Of a stretch of 64,000 bases of DNA, positions 1-10,836 are shown in pieces. Source of the DNA: Zygnema cylindricum (Eukaryota; Streptophyta; Zygnematophyceae; Zygnematales; Zygnemataceae); the NCBI GenBank assembly GCA_037447655.1, contig JBBHKE010001110.1, positions 1 to 64,000 of the forward strand. Direction: 5' to 3'. Within the stretch, counting starts at the first letter, position 1, and the number at the start of each line of letters is the position of its first letter. The position numbers were made by a program, and so were the translations under genes. The notes beneath the pieces are model-generated. The model was not told the DNA's origin and did no database searches. It saw only the letters and a list, made by a program, of their open reading frames with translations.

Positions 1-545
1 AAGCATTTCCTCAGTTAGGAGGTCTTATATGTAGCGGATAAAAGTCTTCTGTAAAAAATGTCCGCAGTTGGACGCCTGTACGGCAAAGTACGGAAATAGA
101 CAGTTACTTCAAGGACGTTTACTGCCTAAAATGAAAAATGCGATAGGAAGATACGAGTAACACCCTCGAACAATTGGCTAGTTCGTCTCGAACGAAGTGT
201 AGTCAGATTATGGACGCGAATTCGGTCCCAATCGAAACGTCCCCATTAGACCCGTTCCCAGGACTGATTTTTTCTCTGTTTGGTTTTTGATCACGTTTAG
301 AATAACGTATAAACATAATCGATCTGAACCATTGGATGATTAGATCGAACGGCCAAAATTTACTACCATGTCAAATAGAAATCAACTGAGGGTCGAGTTA
401 CATCAAACGAAAAGTGAGGTATTTTACAAAATTTTGTACTTCAACCCACCATGCCGCACTATTTTTTGGTGTGATTTTGAAAAAACAACATCAGAGAAGG
501 TAATATAATGATTCTCTAAGGGTACGTTCGAAAACATTGCCCGTA
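1..545. other. Gene-free stretch, nothing recognised
   Basis: No open frame of useful length and no motif that I recognise on either strand. The composition is AT-rich and resembles the gene-free DNA up to 3900. Confidence 0.5.
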
Positions 546-690
546 CTACAATATTTTGTAGTGTTGTGTATCGGTAAAAAATTTATCGCGATACCACCAA
601 TACCGATAGTTATCGGTTATCGAACGATCAGAGGTCCCGATATATCGGTCTGCGACCAACAAATTCCATATCGGCGATAACTTACAAAAA
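546..690. repeat. TATCG-rich repeat module, copy 1
   Basis: Dense in TATCG/CGATA words, including TATCGCGATA, TATCGGTTATCG and CGATATATCG. It begins with a block (ATATTTTGTAGTGTTGTGTATCGG) that recurs with few changes at about 1515-1541, so this is a dispersed module and not random AT-rich DNA. No coding function is supported. Confidence 0.6.
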
Positions 691-799
691 AACATAGTAT
701 GCATACGATAGTACTTTATAACATACTGTATTATATTATTGATTTTATATAGCGTGGCATGCCACGTATTAGAATCAGTTCCGTCTCTGTTTAACTGCG

Positions 800-1290
800 A
801 TTTATTACGGACAGCGTAGCACATAAACGTTGGCCGGTAAACTGAACAGAAATTTTACGGCAACGTACGGAATTTTACCGACAAAGTGGGGAACATGGAA
901 CGGTAAAAGAACGGCGGACACAAAGTACAACGGAAGCAAAATAACATTCTGCGCGCCGCCGAAATCGAACGAACGACTCGGATTGAAAAAACACGAGCGG
1001 ACGGCCAGCGTGAGCGCCGGCATTCGGAATGGCTCTTTTGGCAGCATATGCAAAAAAAAAAACAACATATTGACACGTGGCAGGTCCCCAATGGATCTCT
1101 AGGAATAAAGGGACAAAGCCATGGCGTCGGATGCGAAAGGTACATAGTTTCTAGTGGATTCGTACCAAAACCGTACAGATCTTATGGCGGCTACTGTCAT
1201 TTTTGTGCTTGTACAACTGTACAATACAGTGAAATGATTGGTAGACACCTCAGTAGATAGGGGTTGTGAGTAGGGCGCGTCCGAGGAATA
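800..1290 (+). mobile_element. Decayed LTR promoter fragment (C-like)
   Basis: The order of motifs matches the promoter part of the C-family LTRs near 28700-28990: a diverged body, then GACACGTGG near 1072, a cluster of GTAC sites between about 1160 and 1230, then ATTGG, then CAGTAGATAGGGGTTGTGAG near 1250. The start and end of the LTR cannot be found, so this is a truncated and old copy. Confidence 0.5.
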
Positions 1291-1339
1291 ACACGCACAG
1301 TTGAGTGTACTGGCCGTACATCTATCTGTACGGTCCGTA

Positions 1340-1680
1340 TAGATATCGTCGATAGTTATCGATATCGGTGTTATCGCCCATAATATCCGATAAATATCGG
1401 TTATTTATCGGCGATAACACCGATGACGATATATCGTACCAATATATCGATTATCGGATGCCCAAAAAAAGGCCCATATCGGTTATCGACAAATCCTTAC
1501 CGATACACAACACTAATATTTTGTAATGATGTGTATCAGGTAACATCATATCGCGATATATATGATATTCAATATATCGATTATCGAATGGTTAAAGGCC
1601 TCGATATATCCCACCGGGACCAGTATATTATATCGCGATATATTTCGCGATATAAAGTACGATTTAAATTTAATTATTTA
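1340..1680. repeat. TATCG-rich repeat, inverted and direct copies
   Basis: Contains two further copies of the TATCG module, one inverted (about 1380-1505) and one direct (about 1515-1650), lying head to head. Words such as TATATCGATTATCGG and TATCGCGATATA repeat throughout. Short overlapping frames here reflect the repeat and are not genes. Confidence 0.6.
1364..1424. repeat. Perfect inverted repeat, 15-nt arms
   Basis: ATCGGTGTTATCGCC at 1364-1378 is the exact reverse complement of 1410-1424. The 31-nt loop holds a second small palindrome (CCGATAAATATCGG). The DNA could form a cruciform and an RNA could form a hairpin. It lies in the middle of the TATCG-rich repeat. Confidence 0.8.
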
Positions 1681-1997
1681 TATCCTATAGTATTTTATCG
1701 AAAACGAAAAATAGCATGGTACACCATACGGCGCAACATGTAACCGCAAAAAAATAGTATCTTATACATAGGTTAAAAGTAGGTGAAAGTAGGCCCATAC
1801 AATATGCCTATTGTACGCAAAACATACAATATGACTTTAAGACCCATATTGTATTGGTCGCAAACTGAAAAAAATAGCAACAGAGTTGAGTTGCACATCG
1901 ATCGATAGAGAATTAAACGTCATGTCTAAATTTTGAACAACACTCGGACAAATAAATATTTTTCTGTGAGTTTTGAGGTATTTTTATTAAACCGTCA
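1681..1997. other. Gene-free stretch
   Basis: AT-rich sequence without recognisable features. Confidence 0.5.
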
Positions 1998-2183
1998 GAT
2001 TTGGACGATCGGACGGTCGCTGAATAAAGTAGCGATCTAAAAAGATCACATGAAAAGCCCATAACACAGCTTACGATAAGACTATAGTAGGATTTGGACG
2101 ATCGGACGGTCGCTGATCAAATAAGCCATTTAAGAAGATCACATGAAAAACTCATAACACAACTTACGATAAAGACGCATACA
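1998..2183. repeat. Tandem repeat, two 93-bp units
   Basis: Two units start with GATTTGGACGATCGGACGGT at 1998 and 2091. Both also share GATCACATGAAAA and CATAACACA-CTTACGATAA. The units differ at scattered positions, so the duplication is not very recent. Confidence 0.85.
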
Positions 2184-3754
2184 AAAGGCCTACAGTAGAA
2201 ACGCCTACTTTTGAACTATGATCTTATATAATAAATACTTAGATACGTGCATAACTAAAAAAAATCAGACGAAAAAATCACACTAATTTCGTCATATGAA
2301 AATGATGATCTTACAACATTTTTTTTGCAGATGGTTCGTTATGTTCGATTCTGCAACCATTTTTTTGCACTTTTCGTTTCTGCAACAAGGAAGAATTAGG
2401 GTACGACGCGATAAAGTTGTAACTTAGCGAACTTACTTTGTATTTTAGCGCGGATCCAGTGGATCCGGATTTCACGTGTCTTTAAGTGTTTACTCGAAAC
2501 TGTTACCTAAGTTTGTGACAATTGTATACGTTGATAATATCCGTGACACTTATCACCGTGTACAATCTGTCTTTCCGCACCGTATTTTTTCAAAACTTTT
2601 TGAAGCGTCGCAAGACGCATCGTAGTTTTTAAAACGATCTGGTATGTCGCATGTCATTGCGTGGCATTGTAGACGTACAGCGTTGCAGTGGTGGCTGTAC
2701 AACTTGCAATTGCGTAAACCTCTCCTATCAGGTCGCCATGACTTGCCAACTTTTTCACCTTCGCAAATTTTTCAACTTTGCATGAAATAACACTGCAACA
2801 TCGAGACACTTGCAAAAAAGAAACGTACAAGGTGCATACGGACAAAAACGAACAGCCCTGTACCTTTTTCAGTTGTAAAAAACATTTTGAAAAATTTTCA
2901 CACGTGGGAAGATGCTTTTCTATTTGTGTACATGGTTTTACTTTGCTTAAAACACATTGTCGATGTGGTTTATGATAAGTTTGAAGATGATGTGACAGTG
3001 GGTGGAAAAAACACAAAATGACAAATTTTCATATATCCTAAGTTATGGATTAACGCAAGTTGTACTTTACATATTTGCGATTTCTTCGTAAAGTCGTAGC
3101 TTAGGAAGTACGGCGCTAAGTTTTAAAGAAAAACGACAGAAAAAAAAGGCGAACTTAGCTACATGGGGTCGTACCCTTACCAATCTGGAGGAAGGAAACA
3201 TTAGATAGTTATATTGCATTTCATTGGCATTATATTGCATTTAAATACAAAGGAACACAAAATAAGTCCACATTTATGCCAAAATAAGCTAAAACAAACA
3301 TGTTATAATATGCTATGTCAAGTCTATTGTTGTCAAATTTAGTATTTTGTTTTGGAGTTCGAACATGTGTTTACAAGCCATTTTTCATTGTGTTCGAGAA
3401 ATGGTGAATTCCAGAAATGGTCACAAAATGTATGCAATATTTTTGTGCTCAAAAATGTTTATGAAATGATTTAATAAATGCCTAAATGGTAAAGATTGCT
3501 CAAGAAATGTTCAAAGAAGTGTAATGAATGTGACTATTTATTTTTATTGTTATTAAAGATTTGTGGTGTAGTTTAGACTAACACTAGCAGCAACATCACT
3601 AACACTCATCTATTATTTAAAAAATCATGTTTTTAAAGCATAATTTAAAAAATAAAATACATAAATAGTTATGAAAACCAAAAAATACAATCTAGAACTT
3701 GTGTGGGGGCACAAACACCTACAAATAAATAAAAAAACAAGAAAAAAATCTTCA
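2184..3754. other. Gene-free AT-rich stretch
   Basis: No conserved domain or convincing codon pattern. Frames around 2654-3016 lack any family resemblance, and their two strands are equally open. I see no repeat of note. Confidence 0.45.
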
Positions 3755-3870
3755 AGATATCGCGATAAATGTATCGGCATATAGGCCGGATAAATTGGAA
3801 AAATATCGCGATACTTAACTCCTCGATATGTCGAAGCGATATATCGATTATCGGGTACCAAAAATTGAAA
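3755..3870. repeat. TATCG-rich repeat module, distant copy
   Basis: Contains ATCGCGATAAATGTATCGG, ATATCGCGATAC and ATATCGATTATCGGGTACC, the same word set as at 546-690 and 1340-1680. Confidence 0.55.
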
Positions 3871-3904
3871 ATATGTGGACTCCATAGTCCCAAAGTAGAA
3901 GCAG

Positions 3905-4145
3905 CTCAAAGAAAAACTCTAAATTAACCCTGACCCATTATATTTCATCAAGGAATATCTACCACTTAGACAGGCAAAATCTCTGACCAACCCAACCGCT
4001 ATAAGGACAAAACTTCTCTGAGTTGAACGCAAAAAAAATCTCCAAATTTGCTCCACTGAGTAGAAAGTTATAGATGTTTAAAGTCAGCTAATTTATACAA
4101 ATGACCTCTAGAAAAGAGGACTTCAAAAGTACCCTAAGTCCTAGT
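3905..4145 (-). mobile_element. 3' part of an old Copia LTR
   Basis: On the minus strand the sequence starts at GGACTTAG and continues with the LTR landmarks GGAGCAAATT-GAGATT-TTTTTGC, an ACTCAGAG block and GGTCAGAG. These match the U5-side part of the family-A LTRs. It stops where the 3' LTR of element F begins (4146), so F probably inserted into this older LTR, or the two were joined by deletion. Confidence 0.6.
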
Positions 4146-5074
4146 TGTAATTCCGTGACCTCCATTGGTCCATAGAATGTCTAGCTTATATGAAGCTTCT
4201 AGGATACTATTTGCACTTTTGAATTTAGCAACAAATAAATGCCATTCTAGCACGCAAAAAACTCTGACCGACTACACCGCTGTGTATCCTGGACTCTTTT
4301 GAGTCCGCGGCAAAAAGAATCACTAAAATTGCTCACCTAAGCATTTAGTTATGGCTGGTCAAAGATGGCTTATAAATACAGATGCACTATACGAGAGAGG
4401 CGCCTACTTAAATTTTTCTATGTCATAAGCTCCCTCTATGAACCTACTACTATCTTACATTGCCAATCTAAAGACTGTAAGGTACAAGAAGGTACATGTA
4501 CCGCTGTACTTATTGTACGACCATAGTATGGCATGGCCGCTCCGCTAACGCGTTTTAGTGAATGAGCCGTAGTTGCTCACCCCCTAAAATCCGCTGTCCA
4601 ATTATGGCTTGCCACGTGTCATGCGATGCTTTTGGCTCACAACCCGCCAAATGACCACTCCGGTGCTTTGCTTCCACTAGGAGTCGTCCGATTGGAAGTC
4701 AAAACTTAATCGCGTCTGTTACAATTGGACGTCGTTTCGTTTCGTAATTTGCGAAATAGAGTATGTAGATAAGTACCATGTTTATAAACAGAACACTCTT
4801 TGTACATCAATCGTTTCATTAGGGCCTAATGGGTAAAACGTACGTCTACGCCATATGGTTTCATTTCGCAAGTCATAGGATCAAGTCTTGTTTTCGACGC
4901 TTCAATTTAAAAAAGACTTATGCCTCCTGCTCCTTTAGTCTCTCTGTCTTCTTGACTTCTTAAGGGAGCCATAACTCTTTTTGATTCCTCAATGACTACG
5001 ATAAGTGTGAGAAATAAAGAACCTTCATAGAGAGACTAATAAAAGACATAAAATAGATAATACTTTTTTCAACA
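4146..5074 (-). mobile_element. 3' LTR of Copia element F
   Basis: 929 bp. It begins with TGTTGAAAAAAG at 5074, directly after a polypurine tract (AATAAGGGGAG, read on the minus strand), and ends with GGAATTACA at 4146. Inside are five GTAC sites within about 50 bp (4487-4530), ATTGG, and a weak tRNA-like stretch near 4835-4910 on the plus strand. The sequence differs from the family-A LTRs, so F is a separate and older family. Confidence 0.75.
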
Positions 5075-5739
5075 CTCCCCTTATTTTCTAATCTATCTTT
5101 TGCTTCAGTCCACACTTCTCCCTACAAAATACCAACTTGGGAGAAAGAACCAGTTTAGTCATCATGTGTGCTACCATCTCCCCATCTGGTCTATACTCCA
5201 AACTATTTATTTTATTATCAACCTTCTCTCTAACAAATCTCAGCCAGATATCCATATGCTTTGCTTTAAAGTGATGCTTTGGGTTTGCTGCAATTCCAAT
5301 CGCAGCTTGATTATCACAAAATATGTTTTGCACTCCATTCTTCATATAACCAATATTTTGAAACAATGATTTCACCAACATCAATTCTTTCACAGCCGAA
5401 AAAGAGGCCATTTACTCCGCCTCCGTGGTAGACTGAACAATCACCTTTTGTTGTCTGCTGCTCCAACAGCAAGCTCCATTCCCAACATACAACACATAAC
5501 CACAAGTACACCTCCTCATTGGAGCATCCCTATAACTGGCATCACTCCAAGTGGTGATGGCAATATTGTCCCCTCCCAAATGCAACCAGAGATCTCTCGT
5601 TTCTATCAAGTATCACATGACCCTTTTTGGCTAGTTTCCAATCTTTTTTCCTAGGATCATTCATACCCCTGTTTAAAATCCCCACAGCTGCTGCTATATC
5701 ACGAAGAGTACAGTTCATAAAATAGATCAAACTACCGAA
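5075..5739 (-). pseudogene. Element F RNase H domain, C-terminal pol
   Basis: On the minus strand this encodes GSLIYFMNCT (end of RT), then TTWSDASY and GYVLYVGNGACCWSS, then SLFQNIGY, FCDNQAAIGIAANPKHH, KHMDIWLRFVRE and MMTK, which are the usual landmarks of Copia RNase H. The chain is split into frames at 5412-5609 and 5088-5411. The upstream RT continues at 20669-21046 and then 29270-29514, because A2 and C inserted here. RNase H would remove the RNA template during reverse transcription; this copy is dead. Confidence 0.85.
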
Positions 5740-6788
5740 TGGAACTCTGAGACCTCCATAAGTCCTCAAAATGGACAGCTTGGAAGAAGCCCTTAGGATA
5801 ACCCTGACCCCTTCGTGTTTCAAGAAGAATAACTGCCACCCTGGCAGACAAAAACTCTGACCACCTGTACCCCTATGAAGGCAGGACTCCCTTGAGTTGA
5901 TAACAAAAGAATCTATGAATTTGCTCCCATTAGTAGTAAGTTATGGAGGGTCAAAGTTTACCTTTTGTAGAGAAGCTCTCTCGGAGAGAGGGTCCTATCT
6001 ACCAAATTTGTCTAAGACCTATCTCTCTCTAAAACTCTACCTACTGACGTACGACACCAATCATATTACTGTACCGTACAGAAAGGTACACCTTTCGGTG
6101 TACTTTATGTACAAATATTGTACGACATGACCAAAATGTCGACACGTGTCTTATTTGGATTCGTTTTCGTAATCCCTAGAGATGTCGAAATCCAATGTCG
6201 TGGTGCCATGTGTCATCTGATGTGGCGGCGACCATAAACCGCCGAAATCTTCTTGCGCGATCTCGGCATTCTTTCCGGCCGTCCGATTGAAAGTCGATTT
6301 CAATCATAGCCGTCATAAATATTTGTGATGTATTTGTTTTGTAATCGAAACAAATGCGCGATACTTTTTTTTCTCCGTACTCGTAATCCGTACTTTTCAT
6401 AACTGACTCTATGTATCCCATATATAGTTGTCGTTAAATAAATTAGCCTACATGTTAACGTTTATGAATTTATTAAACCCTATATCATCTACCACTAATC
6501 CTAGACTAAATGGATGAGGCTACTGACTACCGACAACATTACCTATCCGTAGGTACCATGATCTAATCTTGTAACCGACAGCTATCATTTTAGTAAATCA
6601 ACTACTATACTACCACGTTAATCTCTGGATAGCATAAGCAACCATGGCACTAGCTTCCTCTCCAACTTCTCAGTGACTACAACAAGTGTGGGAGTTGGAG
6701 AGAGAAGTTAGAGATAGACTGCATTGGCTTCTTTTTCTGCACTTTATTTTAGACCTAGAAAATACTAAAAGAACCATCAATTTCTACA
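5740..6788 (-). mobile_element. 3' LTR of Copia element A2 (family A)
   Basis: 1,049 bp. It starts TGTAGAAATTGATGG at 6788, next to the polypurine tract AAAATAAGGGGAG of A2, and ends GGTCTCAGAGTTCCA at 5740. At 5740 it abuts the RT/RNase H boundary of element F. F resumes at 20669, on the far side of A2's 5' LTR. The LTR holds ACACGTGTC, a GTAC cluster (about 6050-6125) and a CCAAT box (ATTGG on the minus strand). Confidence 0.85.
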
Positions 6789-8098
6789 CTCCCCTTATTT
6801 TCTAGTCACTCTTTAAGTTCAGACTACACTTCTCTGTAGAAAATCAGGTTAGGGGAAGGCACAAGTTTGGTCATCATATCTGCTACAGTCTCGCTATCTG
6901 GTCGGTACTCTAAACTTATTATTTTGTTTTCTACTTTCTCTCTAACAAAACTAATTCTAATGTCCATGGGTGTGGCTTTAAAATGATGTTTAGGAATGGC
7001 AGAAATAGCGATGGCTGCCTGATTATTTTAATTAAAAAATTTGCACACCACTCTTAAGGTGACCAAGCTCACCAAGCAAAGACTTAACCCAAATCAATTA
7101 TTTTACAGCAGAGCAAGAAGCCATATACTCAACCTCCATGGTGGACTGAGCAATAACTTTTTGCTGTTTGCTACTCCAACATCAAGCCCCACCACCTACA
7201 CATAATACATATTCAGAAGTAATCTCCTCATCGGAGCATCACCATAACTGGCATCACTCCAAGTAGTGATGTCAGTATTCTTCCCATCCAAATGAAACCA
7301 TAGATCCCTAGATCCTACCAAATATCTAAGGACTCTCTTAGCTGCCTCCTAATCTCTCTTAGTGGGAGCATTTAGACTTCTACTCTGCACTCCGACAGTT
7401 GCAGCTAAATGCGGCCGGATACAATTCATAAAATAGATTAGGCTTCCCACTACTTGCTAGGAAGGAATAGTCTACATGAACTTTTGTTCTTCATGACCTA
7501 ATTCTTCGTCTAAGATTATGACTCCTTCTTCCACACCCCCCTCACTTCCCTTTTTTAACTCCATTGGAGTTGTACAACTATTAGCCTTATCCATCTAAAA
7601 TTTTTCCAACATGTTCTCTATTGCTTCTTTCTGAGTCAGTCTTTTAATCTTTCTGTCTTGGTCTCTTTTTACTTAACTTCCCAAATTATATCTTGCCTTC
7701 CCTATATCCTTCATCTCAAATCTCCTCTTAAGATCGGTTTTCAGTTTACTAATTTTGTCCATTAATTTACATATAACAAGCAAATCATCAACAAAGATTA
7801 CAATAAAAATAACACGTTCCTCATCTTCAAAAACATAGATTGAGTGATCAGAGCAGATCCGGATATATCCCACGTCCGGTAATGAACTCATCAAGCTTCT
7901 TATTCTACTATCGTGGCGCCTGTTTCAAACCATAAAGATATTTAATCAGCCGGCATACTTTACTCTCCTCTCCTTACTCCACAAATCCTTTGGGTTGTGG
8001 CATGAAGATCTCCTCTTCCAATATTCTCCATGCAAAAAGACTGTCTTGATGTCCATCTGGTGCACCTCCAGGTCTTCCGCTGCTCCCATACTGAGAAG
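6789..8098 (-). pseudogene. Element A2 RT C-terminal part and RNase H
   Basis: Read right to left: FLHGE-like and MPQPKGFVE near 7980-8060, the RT core with SSLPDVGYIRICSDHSIYVF and FVDDLLVICK (7673-7894), then [27 protein letters not shown] (about 7210-7330), the RNase H block and the end near 6830. The RT Asp pair (VDD) is kept. Many stops and frameshifts interrupt the frame. The N-terminal half of RT resumes at 14541 and again at 16579, because A3 inserted exactly at 8099. Confidence 0.85.
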
Positions 8099-9146
8099 TG
8101 TAGAAATTGATGGTTCTTTTAGTATTTTCTAGGTCTAAAATAAAGTGCAGAAAATGAAGCCGAGGCAGTCTGTCTCTAACCTCTCTCTCCAACTCCCACA
8201 CTTGTTGCAGTCACTGAGAAGTTAGAGAGGAAGCTAGTGTCATGGTTTCCTATGCTATCCAGAGATTTGCGAGGTAGTATAGTAGTTGATTTACTAAAAG
8301 ATAGGTTGTCGCTTACACGATTTGTTCCTAGTACCTGCAGATATAAAATGCCGCCAGTAGCCTGAAGCCTCATCCATTTAATCTAGAATTAGTGGTAGAC
8401 GATATAGGCTTTAATAATTATATAAAAGTTTAGATTTAGGTTAATTCATTTAACGCAACTATATACGGCATACATAGATTCAGTTATGAAAGGTACAGAT
8501 TACGAGTACGGATAATAAATAAGTTCCGCGCATTTGTTTCGATAGCGAAATAAATACATCGCAAATGTTTATGACGGCTACAATTGAAACCGGCATTCAA
8601 TCGGACGGCCGGAAAGAATGCCGAGATCAGCGAAGAAGATTTCGGCAGTTTATTGTCGCCGCCACATCACAAGACACGTGGTTCCACGACATTGGATTTC
8701 GACATCGCCAAGGATTACGGAAACAAATCCTGAAAGGACACGTGTCGACATTTTGTTCATGTCGTACAATGTTCGTACATAAAGTACACCGGCAGCTGTG
8801 CTTTTTTGTACGATACATAAAAATAACTGGTGCCGTACGTTAGTAGATAGAGTTTTAGAGAGAGATATGACTTAGACAAATTTGACAGATAGGACCCTCT
8901 CTTCAGAGAGCTTCTGTACAAAAAGTCAACTTTGACCCTCCATAACTTAATGCTCGAGGAGCAAATTCAAAGATTCTTTTTGATATCCACTCAAGGGAGT
9001 CTTGCCTTCATAGGGGTGAAGGTGGCTAGAGTTTTTGTCTGCCAGGGTGGCAGTTATTCTTGCTGAAACAAAAAGGGGTCCGGGATATCCTAGAGGCTTT
9101 TTTTAAGCTGTCCATTCTGAGGACCTATGAAGGTCTCAGAGTATCA
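8099..9146 (+). mobile_element. 5' LTR of Copia element A3 (family A)
   Basis: 1,048 bp, from TGTAGAAATTGATGG to GTCTCAGAGTATCA. Landmarks: GACACGTGG near 8676; GTAC sites at about 8763-8840; GAGTTTTAGAGAGAG and GACTTAGA near 8850-8875, a likely start of the transcribed region; an antisense tRNA-like stretch near 8300-8400. It differs from A3's 3' LTR at scattered positions, so the insertion is not recent. It abuts the broken RT of A2 at 8098. Confidence 0.9.
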
Positions 9147-10135
9147 TGTTATGGGCCCACTCTCAAGGGTACCCATCTTTAATGGAATTAGATTGATATA
9201 CTGGTAAAGTATGATGAGAGGAGCTTTATGCAAGAAAAGGTTTTGGGGGATAGTGAGTGGACGAGTGGGGCATCCATCAAGTCTTGGAATCCCTCCAAGG
9301 TTTGGAGGAAGCATATTCACAAGAAAAGCAAATCCATCTTCGACGGAGGAGACAAAGGAAGGAGAGGTGGTGGACAAATGAACGGAGAAGGAGACGACCA
9401 CACGAATAGCAACTTGTTTGGCATTCATGTCACATATTCCGAGAAACGAGGACAATGATACTGATACCTAAGACTTGAACAATATGGCGGCAAAGCACTT
9501 CATCCTCCGCCATCTTACTCAAGGGCTTGCATGTCCTCATTTGCAGGTAGAAAGTGCATCCGATCTTTGGATGGCTCTCATAGAGATGTACCGAAGTGGT
9601 ACGATTCAGCAACAACAGTTGGCTGATAAAAAAGTTAAGGAATATGTATATAAAAGGGGGAAGATGTTGGATTTTTGCAATGAGCTTGCTACACTTTTCA
9701 TGGAGCTAGAGAGTGCGGGAAAAGATTTTAGTGAAAAAGAAAAGGTTAACTGTTTATTGATGAAGTTACCCAATGAGTTCGAGAACATAATCAACCGTGT
9801 GCAGGACTTGCAAGACTCAAGGTGGATATGGAACTCATTGGTAGGGATGAATCTTATTCGAGAGGAGGCGATTGACATCGGAAAGGGAGGAAAGAGTGGG
9901 CAAGCCTTGGCAGCTGCGACCGCTTGGAGGAACAAGGATTCCCGAACCCCGGTCGGAAACTATAGGGGGAGGGAGCAAAAAAATCAGACGACGAGTTAGG
10001 ACCAAGGGCTCCCAAAGGTTTATGTCAATTTTGTAAGAAACCAGGGCACTATATGGCGGAGTGCACTAAGCTAACCGAGCTTCGGTTAAAGGAGGGGCAG
10101 ACTGGTGGAACCCGGAGAGGAAAGAAAAAGGCCCT
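9127..10135 (+). pseudogene. gag: Element A3 gag (capsid and zinc knuckle)
   Basis: I place the start at ATG 9127, inside the 5' LTR. The frame then reads MKVSEYHVMGP through the primer-binding site, as in the other elements. The capsid part is open at about 9475-9999: MAAKHFILRHLTQGLACPHL, then LWMALIEMYRSGTIQQQQLA, KMLDFCNELATLFMELES and LMKLPNEFENIINRV, matching the plant Copia gag family. A CCHC knuckle CQFCKKPGHYMAEC lies at 10023-10064, but one frame away from the capsid. Gag would form the particle and bind RNA; frameshifts make this copy inactive. Confidence 0.85.
9148..9160 (+). promoter_or_regulatory. Primer-binding site, half-tRNA type
   Basis: GTTATGGGCCCAC lies one base after the LTR end. 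It complements the anticodon arm of plant initiator tRNA-Met as I know it, not the 3' end that most plant Copia elements use. Confidence 0.7.
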
Positions 10136-10836
10136 TGTGACACAAGTGCATGAGGTAGAATTCAAGGACAAGGACGATGAGCTCCTATTGGATGAGGAGT
10201 TGGAGGCAAAAAACGAGGTCGAAATTCCACGAAGGCAGAAATGTGCTTACGGTGGATTGAAAGGTGAAGCAGGCTGGATTGTAGATTGAGGTGCCTCCAT
10301 GCACATGTGTAAGGATAAGCGCTTGTTCACTAAGATATGAAAGATTCCTACCGTAGAGATAGAGTACCGGGATGGGAGGATAGTCACTACTACTCTTGTA
10401 GGATTGGTAGATCTGAAAGTGCTAGTAGAAGGAAAGACATCTACAGTAACATTCTCTGGTGTATTGTTTATTCCGGAGCTGAACAAAAACCTCATCTCAA
10501 AATCTGTATTAGATGATAAAGGTTTTTTCACTAGCACTAGGGAAGGAGTCCTTACTGCTAGTTTTGAGGAGGAGGTCTATTGTATTGCTGAGGAAGGTAG
10601 CCAAGGGATGTTTAGGCTGATTTTAAGTAATGAAACAGAGAAACTTTATTATGCTGGTGTTCATGATATTATGATGTGGCATAAGAGGCTTGGTCATGTG
10701 AATCTAGAAAAGCTAGTAGAGATGAAAAAGATGTGAGTGGTGGAAGGGATTCAATTTAGTGAGAGTGATAATATAAATGATTGTAGTGGAATTGCTCAAG
10801 GTAAAGCACACAGATTACCCTTTCTCAAAACAGCCA
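10136..10836 (+). pseudogene. pol: Element A3 protease and GAG-pre-integrase region
   Basis: An acidic linker is followed by GWIVD-stop-GASMHMC at about 10270-10305. The protease active site of the family reads DSGAS, and here the Ser codon is TGA. RLFTK, the FIPELNKNLIS block and MMWHKRLGHVNLEKL (the first His of the HHCC zinc finger) follow, then DCSG-AQGKAHRLP near 10780. The protease would cut the Gag-Pol polyprotein. At least three stops interrupt this part. Confidence 0.8.

Noticed and set aside
2654-3016. 120-codon minus-strand frame
   Set aside because: Cys/Phe/Ser-rich without domain; an overlapping frame is open on the other strand.
8099-9200. Standard plant Copia primer site TGGTATCAGAG
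   Set aside because: Not present after any LTR in the window. The TCTCAGAG just before the LTR end is on the LTR side and recurs at both LTRs.
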